Positions 7,690-15,811 of a stretch of 32,947 nt of DNA are shown here, piece after piece. The position numbers and the translations under genes were made by a program. Location of the stretch: NCBI GenBank assembly GCA_016931035.1, contig JAFGFN010000097.1, positions 1-32,947 of the forward strand, in the 5' to 3' direction. The stretch comes from Candidatus Sumerlaeota bacterium. Lineage in GTDB: Bacteria > Sumerlaeota > Sumerlaeia > UBA8349. The first letter of the stretch is position 1; the number at the start of each line of letters is the position of its first letter. The notes beneath the pieces were generated by a model, which was not told the DNA's origin, did not search any database, and was given only the letters and a program-made list of their open reading frames with translations.

Positions 7690-8943
7690 ATGAAGTGGAA
7701 GTCGATTTTTCCCAAGTGGCGCAAGTTGGAGCGTCAGACCTGTTTTCATCTGCCCCCCCACGCGCCGGTGGTCTTCGCCGCCGAAGTGCCGAACGACGTC
7801 GAGCTCGAATTCGTGGACGAAAACGTCGATCCGCTCGACACTAGCGACTCGCCCGATCTCGTCGCGCTCTCGATTCTTCTGACCGCGCAGCTGCCCCGCG
7901 CCTACGAGATCGCCCGCGCGTATCGCCGACGCGGAATCCCGGTCATCGCGGGAGGGATTTCGGCGACGCTTCACTCCGAGGACCTGGCGAAACACGTCGA
8001 CAGCGTGTTTCTCGGCGAAGTCGAGGGGGGCCGCCTGGCGAAGGTGCGCGACGATCTGCGCGCGGGCGATCTGAAACCCCTCTACGATTACCACCTCGAC
8101 ATGCCGCCGATCGAACTCGTCGGCACGGCCCGCCGCGACATTCTCAACCGCGAGCGTTACATGTATCGCGGCGTCCGGATGCTCGACCTGGTCCACGCGT
8201 CGCGCGGATGCCGGTTCAATTGCTTTCCCTGTTGCACCCCCTTTCTGGGGGGACGGCGCTTCCGGCCGCGTCCGATCGAGAAGGTGGTCGAAGAGATCGA
8301 GTCGATCGACAACGGTCGTCTATTCCTCGTCGACAACTCGCTCGCTCAGGACGACCGGTGGGTCGAGGAACTCTTCCGCGCGCTGATCCCGCTCGAAAAG
8401 CGATGGGTCAGCCATCCGATCGCGTGCGACGACCGCCTACTCGAACTCGCCCGCCAAGCCGGGTGTTGGTACGTGTACCAAGCGATCTTCGACACGTCGG
8501 ACGTGATTCGCAACCGCGTGCGGATGTATCACGACCACGACATCGCCGTCGAGGGGACGATCATCCTGGGAACCGACGATCAGGATGTGGATTCGATCGA
8601 GCGTCTCGTGGACTTCCTTTTGGAAATCGGGCTCGATCTGGCCGAATTCACGATCATGACCCCGTTCGCCCATACTCCGATCCGCGCGAGCCTCGCGAAA
8701 GACGGGCGACTCCTGACCGACGATCCCTCGCTCTACACGTGCGACCGCGTGGTCTTTCAACCCAAGAAGATGACGCCGACCGAGCTCCAGGACGCCTACT
8801 ACGGAGCGTGGGACACGTTCTACGCCGACGCCTCGCAGGAACTCCGGATGGGCGACCTGTTCATGAAGGTGCTGCGCGAAGAAATCGCCTCCGGCCGGGT
8901 CGAACGCCCCCCTCGCCGCCGGAGCGCGAGCGCCGACGCCTGA
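7690..8943 (+). CDS. B12-binding-type radical SAM protein 1
   Basis: The 417-residue protein has an N-terminal region with the pattern of the cobalamin-binding Rossmann domain of class B radical SAM enzymes (VALSILLTAQLPRAYEIAR, VIAGGISATLHSED, SVFLGEVEG), although it begins later than usual. The radical SAM cluster motif CRFNCFPC (Cys174, 178, 181) follows ASRG, and a TIM-barrel continues to about residue 370. Enzymes of this class methylate unactivated carbons or rearrange and cyclise lipid and cofactor skeletons. It is the first of three such genes in a row. The substrate is unknown; an intermediate or end product of this operon is the natural guess. Confidence 0.8.
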   Translation: MKWKSIFPKWRKLERQTCFHLPPHAPVVFAAEVPNDVELEFVDENVDPLDTSDSPDLVALSILLTAQLPRAYEIARAYRRRGIPVIAGGISATLHSEDLAKHVDSVFLGEVEGGRLAKVRDDLRAGDLKPLYDYHLDMPPIELVGTARRDILNRERYMYRGVRMLDLVHASRGCRFNCFPCCTPFLGGRRFRPRPIEKVVEEIESIDNGRLFLVDNSLAQDDRWVEELFRALIPLEKRWVSHPIACDDRLLELARQAGCWYVYQAIFDTSDVIRNRVRMYHDHDIAVEGTIILGTDDQDVDSIERLVDFLLEIGLDLAEFTIMTPFAHTPIRASLAKDGRLLTDDPSLYTCDRVVFQPKKMTPTELQDAYYGAWDTFYADASQELRMGDLFMKVLREEIASGRVERPPRRRSASADA

Positions 8944-8958
8944 ACGGAGCCCACGCCA

Positions 8959-10356
8959 GTGGCCAAAGCGCTTCTCATCGCCTTGAATCCGACCGAAGAA
9001 CCGTATCCCGTCTATCCTCTCGGGATGTCGATGGTGGCCGAGGCGACCCGCGCGCGCGGTCACGAAGCGGTCGAATGGGACTGGCTCCACGGACACGAAA
9101 CCGGCGAGACGCTCGACCGAGTCGTCGAGCGCTGCCGACCCGACGTCGTCGGATTGTCGCTCCGCAACATCGACAACGTGGACTCGGTCCAGCCGGATTC
9201 CTACACCGACTCCTATCGCGACGCGGTCGGTCGCCTGCGCGGGCTGACCGACGTCCCGATCGTCCTCGGGGGCGCGGGATTCTCCCTCTTTCCCGAGGCG
9301 TTGATGGAGAAGACCGGCGCGGACTACGGCGTCGCGGGCGATGGCGAGAGGGTCTTTCCCGACCTCCTGGACCGGATCGAACGCGGCGACGCGCCGCGCG
9401 AGAGGATCCTTCGCGACGCCGCGCCGCTGCGAGGCGACGAGATTCGCTCGCCCGTCCGCGACGCGGCTCTTGCCTCGTACTACCTTCGTGAGGGCGGAAT
9501 GCTCAACGTCCAGACCAAGCGGGGCTGCCCCTATCGCTGCGCCTACTGTTCGTACCCCGTGTTCGAGGGACGAGCCTACCGGTTTCGTCCGCCCGAAGAC
9601 GTTGTGGACGAGATCGAAGCGATCCGCGATCGGCACGGCGCGGATTTCGTCGCGTTCACCGATTCGGTCTTCAACGACGCCGAGGATCGCTATCTCGCCA
9701 TCGCCGAGGAAATGGTGCGCCGCGAGGTCCGCGTGCCCTGGATGGCGTTCTGTCGTCCGCGGCGTTTTCGTCCCGAACAGGTCGATCTTCTCAAGCGTTC
9801 GGGGATGGCCTGCGTCGAATGGGGAACGGACTGCTCGACCGACGCGACGCTCGACGCGATGCGCAAGGATTTCACCTGGGGCGACGTCGAGGAAAGCAAC
9901 CGTCTCTTCACCCAAGCGGGCATCGCCTCGGCCCACTTCATCATCTTCGGGGGACCCGGAGAAACCCGCGAGACGCTGCACGAAGGACTCGACAACATCG
10001 AACGACTGACCGACTGCGTCGTCTTCGCCTACCGAGGTGTCCGCATCTTCCCGGAGACGCACATCCGTCGCCTGGCCGTCGAAATGGGAACGATCGAGGA
10101 GAACGAGGCGCTCCTCGACCCGCGCTTCTTCTTTTCGCCCGACGTGACGCCCGACTCGTTGCACGAGGCGATCCTCGCCTCCTTCGCCTCGCGCACCGAT
10201 CGGATCTACCCTCCGGGTCAGGATATCGACCGGATCCGGGCGTTTCATCGGATGGGTCACCGCGGGCCGGTGTGGAATCTCTTGACGGCGCAGGGGCGCG
10301 GCGGGACTTCCGTTCGTCGCCGCGGGAGAACGGGGGGAGGCCAGGGGCTCGCGTGA
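8959..10356 (+). CDS. B12-binding-type radical SAM protein 2
   Basis: This 465-residue protein has a complete N-terminal cobalamin-binding-like domain (YPLGMSMVAEATRARGHE, DVVGLSLRN, PIVLGGAGFSL, DYGVAGDGE) and the motif CPYRCAYC (Cys190, 194, 197) after TKRG. Barrel strands follow to about residue 400, including FIIFGGPGETRETL. The last 40 residues are Gly/Arg-rich and unstructured. The GTG at 8959 is the start, 15 bases after the previous gene, and the stop overlaps the next gene in a GTGA. It resembles the lipid-associated B12/radical SAM proteins found near fatty-acid-like clusters; the chemistry (methylation, ring closure or other) cannot be decided from sequence. Confidence 0.82.
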   Translation: MAKALLIALNPTEEPYPVYPLGMSMVAEATRARGHEAVEWDWLHGHETGETLDRVVERCRPDVVGLSLRNIDNVDSVQPDSYTDSYRDAVGRLRGLTDVPIVLGGAGFSLFPEALMEKTGADYGVAGDGERVFPDLLDRIERGDAPRERILRDAAPLRGDEIRSPVRDAALASYYLREGGMLNVQTKRGCPYRCAYCSYPVFEGRAYRFRPPEDVVDEIEAIRDRHGADFVAFTDSVFNDAEDRYLAIAEEMVRREVRVPWMAFCRPRRFRPEQVDLLKRSGMACVEWGTDCSTDATLDAMRKDFTWGDVEESNRLFTQAGIASAHFIIFGGPGETRETLHEGLDNIERLTDCVVFAYRGVRIFPETHIRRLAVEMGTIEENEALLDPRFFFSPDVTPDSLHEAILASFASRTDRIYPPGQDIDRIRAFHRMGHRGPVWNLLTAQGRGGTSVRRRGRTGGGQGLA

Positions 10357-11813
10357 CCGGGAAATCGCGCCGAATCCTCCTCATCCACCCGCTGGGCGTC
10401 AACTGGATCCCCGGCGAGACGGACGTTTCGCGCATCGCCAACATCATGGCGCCTATCGGACTCTGCTCTCTGGCGGCGTGGATCGAGCGCCACGGCCACC
10501 GCGCCGACATCCACGACTGCTTCGCGTTTCCGGGACGCGACGACGAAATCGACTCCTATATCCGGACCCACTCTCCCGAGTTCGTCGGATTCAGCACGAC
10601 CACGTCGAGTTTCCGCGACGCGGCGCGGATCGCCCGGCGCATCAAAGAGGCGTATCCGCGTGTGCGGACGGTGTTCGGCGGCGTGCACGTTTCGGCGCTC
10701 GGAGAACAGTCGATGCGAGAGCATCCCGAAATCGACTATGCCGTTGTCGGCGAAGGAGAAGAAACCCTGTTGGCGCTTCTCGACGCCAACGGCGAGGGCG
10801 CCGAGAGCGTCCCCGGGCTTCTCTCGCGCCGAGGCGACGAAATTGTGTCGGGCGGGCCGCGCGAGGGCCACCTCGATCTCGACAGTCTCCCCTTTCCGGA
10901 CTACGGCAAGTTGCGCGGCTTCCCGACCACCTACAAGCTCCCGATATTCAATTACCACCGCGCGCCCGGCGCCACGTCGGTCACCAGCCGCGGATGTCCG
11001 TTCCGATGTTCGTACTGCGACCGTTCGGTCTTCGGCCAGGCGCTGCGCCTCAGCTCGGCGCGATACGTGTTCGATTTCTTCCGCCATCTCAAGGAGACCT
11101 ACGGCGTCCGCCATATCAGTTCCTACGACGACAACTTCACCCTGGATCGCGAGCGGATCGAGGAACTGTGCGATCTCCTCATCCGCGCGCGGCTCGGCAT
11201 CACGTTCAACTGCGGCGCGCGCGCCGAGCATCTCGATCTCGATCTTCTCAAACGGATGAAACGGGCCGGTTGCTGGATGATCAGTCTCGGGATCGAAAGC
11301 GGCGATCGCGATCTGCTCGCGCGGCACCGGCTGCACGTCGATCCCGACCGGATGCGCCAATCGGTCGGTTGGATCAAGGAAGCGGGCATCCAGGTGAAAG
11401 GGCTTTTCATGATCGGCCTGCCGGGCGAGACCGAGGAGACGATCCAGCGAACCATCGACTACGCCCTGAGTTTGCCCCTGGGCGAACTCAACGTCACCAA
11501 GTTCACCCCGTTTCCCGGGTCGCCGCTCTATCGCGACATCCGGCGGTGGGGGGAGTTCGACGAGAACTGGGAGTTGATGAACTGCCTCAATTCTGTTTTC
11601 ATACCCGAAGGATTGACCCGCGACCGGTTCGAGGAGCTCCACAAGGAGTTCTACCGGCGCTATTTCGAACGCCTGCCCGTCCTGCTCCGCTACGTCACGA
11701 TGCTCTGGCGTTCTCCCGACAGCTGCGTTCGATTCGCGCGGCACGCGAACGTGTTCTTCGGGGTTCGCAACGCGCACAAGAAGGCCAAGCCATGCCCGGT
11801 CCCGCCCCGGTGA
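10353..11813 (+). CDS. B12-binding-type radical SAM protein 3
   Basis: The 486-residue protein shows the canonical layout: B12-binding-like domain (MAPIGLCSLAAWIERHGH, VGFSTTTSSFRDAARIA, VFGGVHVSALGEQ, YAVVGEGEETL) then radical SAM motif CPFRCSYC (Cys215, 219, 222) and a barrel with SLGIESGDRDLL and FMIGLPGETEET. It is closer in overall pattern to the HpnJ/BchE-like group than the two preceding genes, but not assignable to either. The start is the GTG at 10353, overlapping the previous stop. The C-terminal 60 residues are basic and aromatic (FYRRYFERL, MLWRSPDSC), which could be membrane-associated. Confidence 0.82.
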   Translation: MTGKSRRILLIHPLGVNWIPGETDVSRIANIMAPIGLCSLAAWIERHGHRADIHDCFAFPGRDDEIDSYIRTHSPEFVGFSTTTSSFRDAARIARRIKEAYPRVRTVFGGVHVSALGEQSMREHPEIDYAVVGEGEETLLALLDANGEGAESVPGLLSRRGDEIVSGGPREGHLDLDSLPFPDYGKLRGFPTTYKLPIFNYHRAPGATSVTSRGCPFRCSYCDRSVFGQALRLSSARYVFDFFRHLKETYGVRHISSYDDNFTLDRERIEELCDLLIRARLGITFNCGARAEHLDLDLLKRMKRAGCWMISLGIESGDRDLLARHRLHVDPDRMRQSVGWIKEAGIQVKGLFMIGLPGETEETIQRTIDYALSLPLGELNVTKFTPFPGSPLYRDIRRWGEFDENWELMNCLNSVFIPEGLTRDRFEELHKEFYRRYFERLPVLLRYVTMLWRSPDSCVRFARHANVFFGVRNAHKKAKPCPVPPR

Positions 11814-13129
11814 ACGAAACCGCCGCCTCGCCGCGCGTTCCGATCGTCATCCCCAGTTACAACAGCGGCCGCGCCCTGCGCGGCGTGGTCGAAGGGGCGC
11901 TCGAGACGGGCCTGCCGGTCCTCGTTGTCGACGACGGCAGCACCGACGCGAGTTTCGCCTCGATCGCCGATCTGGCGGTCGAACGAATCGTCTTTCCAGA
12001 GAATCGAGGCAAGGGCGCGGCGATCGTCGAAGCGGGACGCTGGGCGCAGCGCGCGGGTTTCTCGCACGTGATCACGGTGGATTCGGACGGGCAGCACCGG
12101 CCCTCGGAGGCGCTCCTGTTCATCCCCCGGATCGAACGCGACCCGTTGGCGATCGTCGTCGGTTGCCGCCGATTCGGACGGGAGAACGTCCCGGGAATCA
12201 GCCGGTTCGGTCGATGGTGGTCGAACCTGTGGATGCGGATCGCCGCCGGGGTGGATTGCCGCGACAGCCAGTGCGGGTTTCGCGCCTACCCGGTCGAAGT
12301 GTTGAACCGGGTCCGGTGCTCGAGTCGTCGTTACGATTTCGAGGTGGAGATTCTGGCGCGCGCCGCCTGGGCGGGCGCGGCGATCGATTCGGTCGATGTC
12401 TCGGTCGAGTACTTCCCGGCCGACAAGCGGATCTCGCACTTCAAGCCGTTCCTGGACAACGCGTGGATCTCGGTGGCCTACACGCGCCTCGTCACCCGCC
12501 ACCTGATTCCGTGGCCCCACCGAGTGCTTTTCAATCCCGACCCCGACCCGATTCGCCTTTCGTGGCGTCATCCGATCGTGTACTGGAAGGACGTCCATCG
12601 AAAGATCTTCCGCAAGGTGGGAGACGAGAACAGACTCTCGCTCCGCCACCCGATCAAGTCGCTCAAGCTCCTTCACGAAGAGCGGACGAGCCCGAAGGAC
12701 GTTTCGCTCGCCGTGGCGCTGGGCGTCTTTCTCGGCGCGTTGCCGTTGATCGGGATCCATTGCATCACGATCGCCTTCTACGCCACGCGCCTCAAACTCA
12801 ATCGCCCCATCGCGATCTACGCGAGCAATATCTGCGCGCCCTTCATTCCTCCCTTCGTTCCCGCCTTGGGGATCGAGCTCGGCCACTACCTGTTGCACGG
12901 GGAGTTTATCACGCTTCCCGACGTCAACACGAAGCAGGCGCTGTTTCGCACCCTGGGCAAAGAGATTCACCTCCGGCTCGGGGAGTACTTCATCGGCTCG
13001 ACCCTCCTGAGTCCCTTTCTGGCCGTCGCCGCGGGACTGATCGTCTACTTCGCGCTCGTGTCCTGGCCGAAGCGATCGCCCCGCCCGAATCCGCCGCGAG
13101 CCATGGAGAAAACGGACGATGCCGCGTGA
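11792..13129 (+). CDS. GT2 glycosyltransferase fused to DUF2062 membrane domain
   Basis: Residues 15 to about 250 form a GT-A glycosyltransferase of the dolichyl-phosphate-mannose synthase type: IVIPSYNS, LVVDDGSTD (44-52), ENRGKGAAI, and the metal-binding VDSDGQH (96-102). Residues about 280-430 match DUF2062, with a conserved SLAVALGVFLGALPLIG segment and hydrophobic helices. It would move a sugar from a nucleotide donor to a lipid carrier or to the product at the inner membrane. The ATG at 11792 has AAGAAGG upstream; GTG 11810, overlapping the previous stop, is an alternative. GT2 enzymes occur in aryl-polyene loci, so glycosylation of the product is plausible but inferred. Confidence 0.83.
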   Translation: MPGPAPVNETAASPRVPIVIPSYNSGRALRGVVEGALETGLPVLVVDDGSTDASFASIADLAVERIVFPENRGKGAAIVEAGRWAQRAGFSHVITVDSDGQHRPSEALLFIPRIERDPLAIVVGCRRFGRENVPGISRFGRWWSNLWMRIAAGVDCRDSQCGFRAYPVEVLNRVRCSSRRYDFEVEILARAAWAGAAIDSVDVSVEYFPADKRISHFKPFLDNAWISVAYTRLVTRHLIPWPHRVLFNPDPDPIRLSWRHPIVYWKDVHRKIFRKVGDENRLSLRHPIKSLKLLHEERTSPKDVSLAVALGVFLGALPLIGIHCITIAFYATRLKLNRPIAIYASNICAPFIPPFVPALGIELGHYLLHGEFITLPDVNTKQALFRTLGKEIHLRLGEYFIGSTLLSPFLAVAAGLIVYFALVSWPKRSPRPNPPRAMEKTDDAA

Positions 13130-14048
13130 CGACGAAGGGAAAACGCCCCAAGCGCCGCGATACGGCGGACGACTCGGCCACGGCATCTTCCGGTGGGTGT
13201 TGCGCTCCCTCGGAGTGACCCCGGCCTATCTCCTTCTCGCGTTGGTCGCGCCTTATTACGTTTTCGTGCGAACCCGGGCGCGGCGTTCGGCGGACTATTA
13301 TCTTCGACGTCGCTTCCCCGACCGCGGGCGCGTCTGGCGGTTCTTCGCGTCGCTGCGCTACTTCTATCGTTTCGGACAAGTCCTGATCGACCAGGCGGCG
13401 ATCGGCGTCTTGGGCAAGGAGAGTTTCCACGTCGAGTTCCCTCAGGCGCGGGAATTCTACGACCGCGCCCAGAGCCGACGCGGGATGGTTCTGGTCACGA
13501 GTCACGTCGGCAGTTGGCAGGCGGCGATGGTCCACATCGGAGACATCGGAGTGCCGGTTTGTTTCCAATTCCGGCGCGAGGAAGGCTCCGAGGCGCTCAA
13601 CGCCGTCGATTCGGGAAAGGGGACGCGCGAGTGGTCTCTGGTTTCGCCCGACGGTTTCATGGGAGGCCTCATCGAGATGACCCAGGCGCTCCAGGCGGGC
13701 GAATGCGTCGCCGTGATGGGCGACCGCTCGGGAGGCGGACGGACCGGAAGCGCGACGTTTCTCGGCGCGCGGGCCGAGTTCCCGATCGCGGGGTATCGCC
13801 TCGCCGCGTGCACGGGCGCAAACGTGGAGGTTCTTCTCACGGTCCGCACCGGCAAGATGGCCTATCGGATCGAAGCGCACAACCTGAGCGAGGGGATCGA
13901 CCCGAAGGCGCTGGGACGCGACGGAGCGATCGACGCGATGCTCCGCCGCTACGTCCGATGTCTCGAAGAATGCCTCGCCCGCCACCCGTTCATGTGGTTC
14001 AACTTCTTCGACATCTGGTCGGAGTCCGAGACTTCCCGCGACTCGTGA
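13119..14048 (+). CDS. LpxL/HtrB-like acyltransferase
   Basis: The 309-residue protein has a basic N-terminus, one membrane helix (about 33-50) and the lysophospholipid acyltransferase fold of lauroyl/myristoyl transferases. The motif SHVGSWQAA puts His129 in place, but Gln134 stands where the family has Glu or Asp (HX4E/D); GDRSGGGRTG and the FLGARAEFPIAGY segment match the substrate region. LpxL homologues acylate lipid A or, in aryl-polyene loci, the lipid anchor of the polyene. The start overlaps the previous gene by 11 bases. It is the last gene of the operon. The Gln may reduce activity or indicate a changed mechanism. Confidence 0.8.
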   Translation: MPRDDEGKTPQAPRYGGRLGHGIFRWVLRSLGVTPAYLLLALVAPYYVFVRTRARRSADYYLRRRFPDRGRVWRFFASLRYFYRFGQVLIDQAAIGVLGKESFHVEFPQAREFYDRAQSRRGMVLVTSHVGSWQAAMVHIGDIGVPVCFQFRREEGSEALNAVDSGKGTREWSLVSPDGFMGGLIEMTQALQAGECVAVMGDRSGGGRTGSATFLGARAEFPIAGYRLAACTGANVEVLLTVRTGKMAYRIEAHNLSEGIDPKALGRDGAIDAMLRRYVRCLEECLARHPFMWFNFFDIWSESETSRDS

Positions 14049-14241
14049 CCTCTCAACGTCTCGACCAGCCTGTGACTCCCCGCATCCTCTCGGCAATCGA
14101 GTCTCCGCCCCGAATCCTCCATTGCTTTCATGCATAGCGCGCTGGTATGGTCGGAATGTATATCGGGCGGGCTTGGTGCGCACGAAACACTCCCAATGTT
14201 TGCCGACGTGAAATCTGCGTCCGAGCGGATCGAGAAACGGT

Positions 14242-14325
14242 ATGGATCAGGCCAAACCCATAGCAACCCTTCACGAACGTACGGCGAAGGCGGTGGCCCG
14301 CTATTGGCAGACGCGATCTGCGTAA
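14242..14325 (+). pseudogene. Possible N-terminal remnant of a restriction endonuclease
   Basis: A 27-codon frame from ATG 14242 to TAA 14323 reads DQAKPIATLHERTAK then AVARYWQTRSA. This resembles my recollection of the N-terminus of XhoI/PaeR7I-type restriction enzymes, which have a helix ending in a W-x-T-R pattern, and it lies immediately before an N6-adenine methyltransferase. It stops where the family would continue with Gln. It could equally be a chance frame. The surrounding 14049-14347 holds no other gene I can support, only the G-rich Shine-Dalgarno of the methyltransferase at about 14326-14341. Confidence 0.25.
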
Positions 14326-14347
14326 CGGGGGAAGGGGGGGAACTGAC

Positions 14348-15811
14348 ATGATAGCGTCGCGCGAAAGCCGAAAGCGACTGGGGCAAGTGTTTACCCCCGA
14401 GGACGTCGCACGTACTCTTGTGAGATGGGCCGTCCGGCGAAAGACGGATCACTTGCTTGACCCTTCGTGCGGCGACGGGCGGTTTCTCGCCCATCACGCC
14501 GTCTCAACAGGCATCGAACTGGACCGCGAGAACGCAAGATTGGCTCAAGAACGTGTTCCGGGAGCTACGATTCACCATACAGAATTCTTCACGTGGGCAT
14601 CCTCCACTACTTGCCGATTTGAAGCCGTCGCAGGCAATCCACCATTTATCCGTTACCAGCACTTCGCCGGCAGGACTAGGCAACTCGCTATTGAACTCGC
14701 CCAGAGGGCTGGGTCAACTATAAATGGCCTTGCCTCCTCATGGGCATCATTCTTGGTAGTCACGGCGGGCCTACTCAAGCCCGACGGGAGAATGGCTTTC
14801 GTGGTGCCTGCCGAAATTGGGCATGCCCCATATGCGTCTCCGGTTCTCAGCTTTCTGTGCTCGCGGTTTCGACAGGTAAGAATCGTCGCAATTCGAGAGA
14901 AACTGTTTCCCGATCTGTCCGAAGACGCATGGCTCTTGTTTGCGGATGGTTTTGGCGGACGAACAGATGTTGTCGAGCTCTCGCTCTTCGACGGATTCGC
15001 CTCTTTCGAGTGGACTGGGCGGCCTACAAGGCGTGTCTCACTCTCTTCGTGGCGGGACGCCGGTTGTCGTCTACGAAAGTTCCTACTTTCAGACAGTCAC
15101 TTGGCCTTGTACGAGGCAAGTGCTTCAAGGGCCGGAGTGAGTCGCCTAGGCGAAGTCGCTAACACAGGCATTGGCTATGTCAGTGGCGGCAACGAGTTTT
15201 TTCACCTCAGACCGTCAGAGGCCAAGCGGTACGGCATTCCCGGAAGACTCCTGCGGATCGCGATCAGACGATCACGCCAGCTGCCGGCCGATTGCGTTAG
15301 CCGACAGACCGTTGAAGGCTGGATTTCGCAGGACGAGCCAGTGATGCTTCTCGATCTACGCGGCGCGCAGAAACTGCCCTCAACGGTAATGGCATACTTG
15401 AACTCTGAACGGGGTCGTGAGGTAAGGAAGGGTTACAAGTGCCGCAATCGTGACCCGTGGTATGCCATCCCTGATGTTCGCGTACCAGACGCCTTCCTCT
15501 CGTACATGAGTGGTAGGAAACCCGCATTTGTCAGAAATGACACAGAATGCGTCTGCACGAATTCTGTGCATGCCGTTTCCAGTAAGAACGGAATGTCTCT
15601 TCGCACGATCCAACAGGCTTGGTCACACCCATTGGTGGACCTGAGTTGTGAATTGGAGGGGCATCCTCTAGGCGGCGGTATGCTGAAGATGGAACCCCGC
15701 GAAGCATCCAATGTCCTAGTTCCAATCGGAAATCCACACTTCACTCCGTCCGAGATTCGAATCCTGAAAGAGGCCACTGCCGAGATGAGAGGATGGCGAA
15801 ACTATGACTGA
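14348..15811 (+). CDS. N6-adenine DNA methyltransferase (gamma class, Eco57I/TaqI-like)
   Basis: The 487-residue protein opens with RKRLGQVFTPEDVARTLVRW, the usual entry to this family, then motif I DPSCGDGRFL for AdoMet binding and motif IV NPPFIRY, the adenine-N6 catalytic motif. The remaining half is a target-recognition region ending in a Cys-poor C-terminus. It would methylate adenine in a specific DNA site and protect the host from the nuclease encoded next. Base composition is clearly lower in GC (about 50% by eye) and codon choice differs from the flanking genes, so the block looks acquired. The G-rich leader at 14326-14341 provides the ribosome binding site. Its stop overlaps the next gene by 8 bases. 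Confidence 0.88.
   Translation: MIASRESRKRLGQVFTPEDVARTLVRWAVRRKTDHLLDPSCGDGRFLAHHAVSTGIELDRENARLAQERVPGATIHHTEFFTWASSTTCRFEAVAGNPPFIRYQHFAGRTRQLAIELAQRAGSTINGLASSWASFLVVTAGLLKPDGRMAFVVPAEIGHAPYASPVLSFLCSRFRQVRIVAIREKLFPDLSEDAWLLFADGFGGRTDVVELSLFDGFASFEWTGRPTRRVSLSSWRDAGCRLRKFLLSDSHLALYEASASRAGVSRLGEVANTGIGYVSGGNEFFHLRPSEAKRYGIPGRLLRIAIRRSRQLPADCVSRQTVEGWISQDEPVMLLDLRGAQKLPSTVMAYLNSERGREVRKGYKCRNRDPWYAIPDVRVPDAFLSYMSGRKPAFVRNDTECVCTNSVHAVSSKNGMSLRTIQQAWSHPLVDLSCELEGHPLGGGMLKMEPREASNVLVPIGNPHFTPSEIRILKEATAEMRGWRNYD

Noticed and set aside
6619..8196. Minus-strand frame of 525 codons
   Set aside because: It lies fully opposite the ketosynthase, CLF and radical SAM genes and shows no recognisable motif.
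14130..14351. A 73-codon plus-strand frame ahead of the methyltransferase
   Set aside because: No recognisable sequence, and it overlaps the methyltransferase start; the G-rich end is better read as its ribosome binding site.
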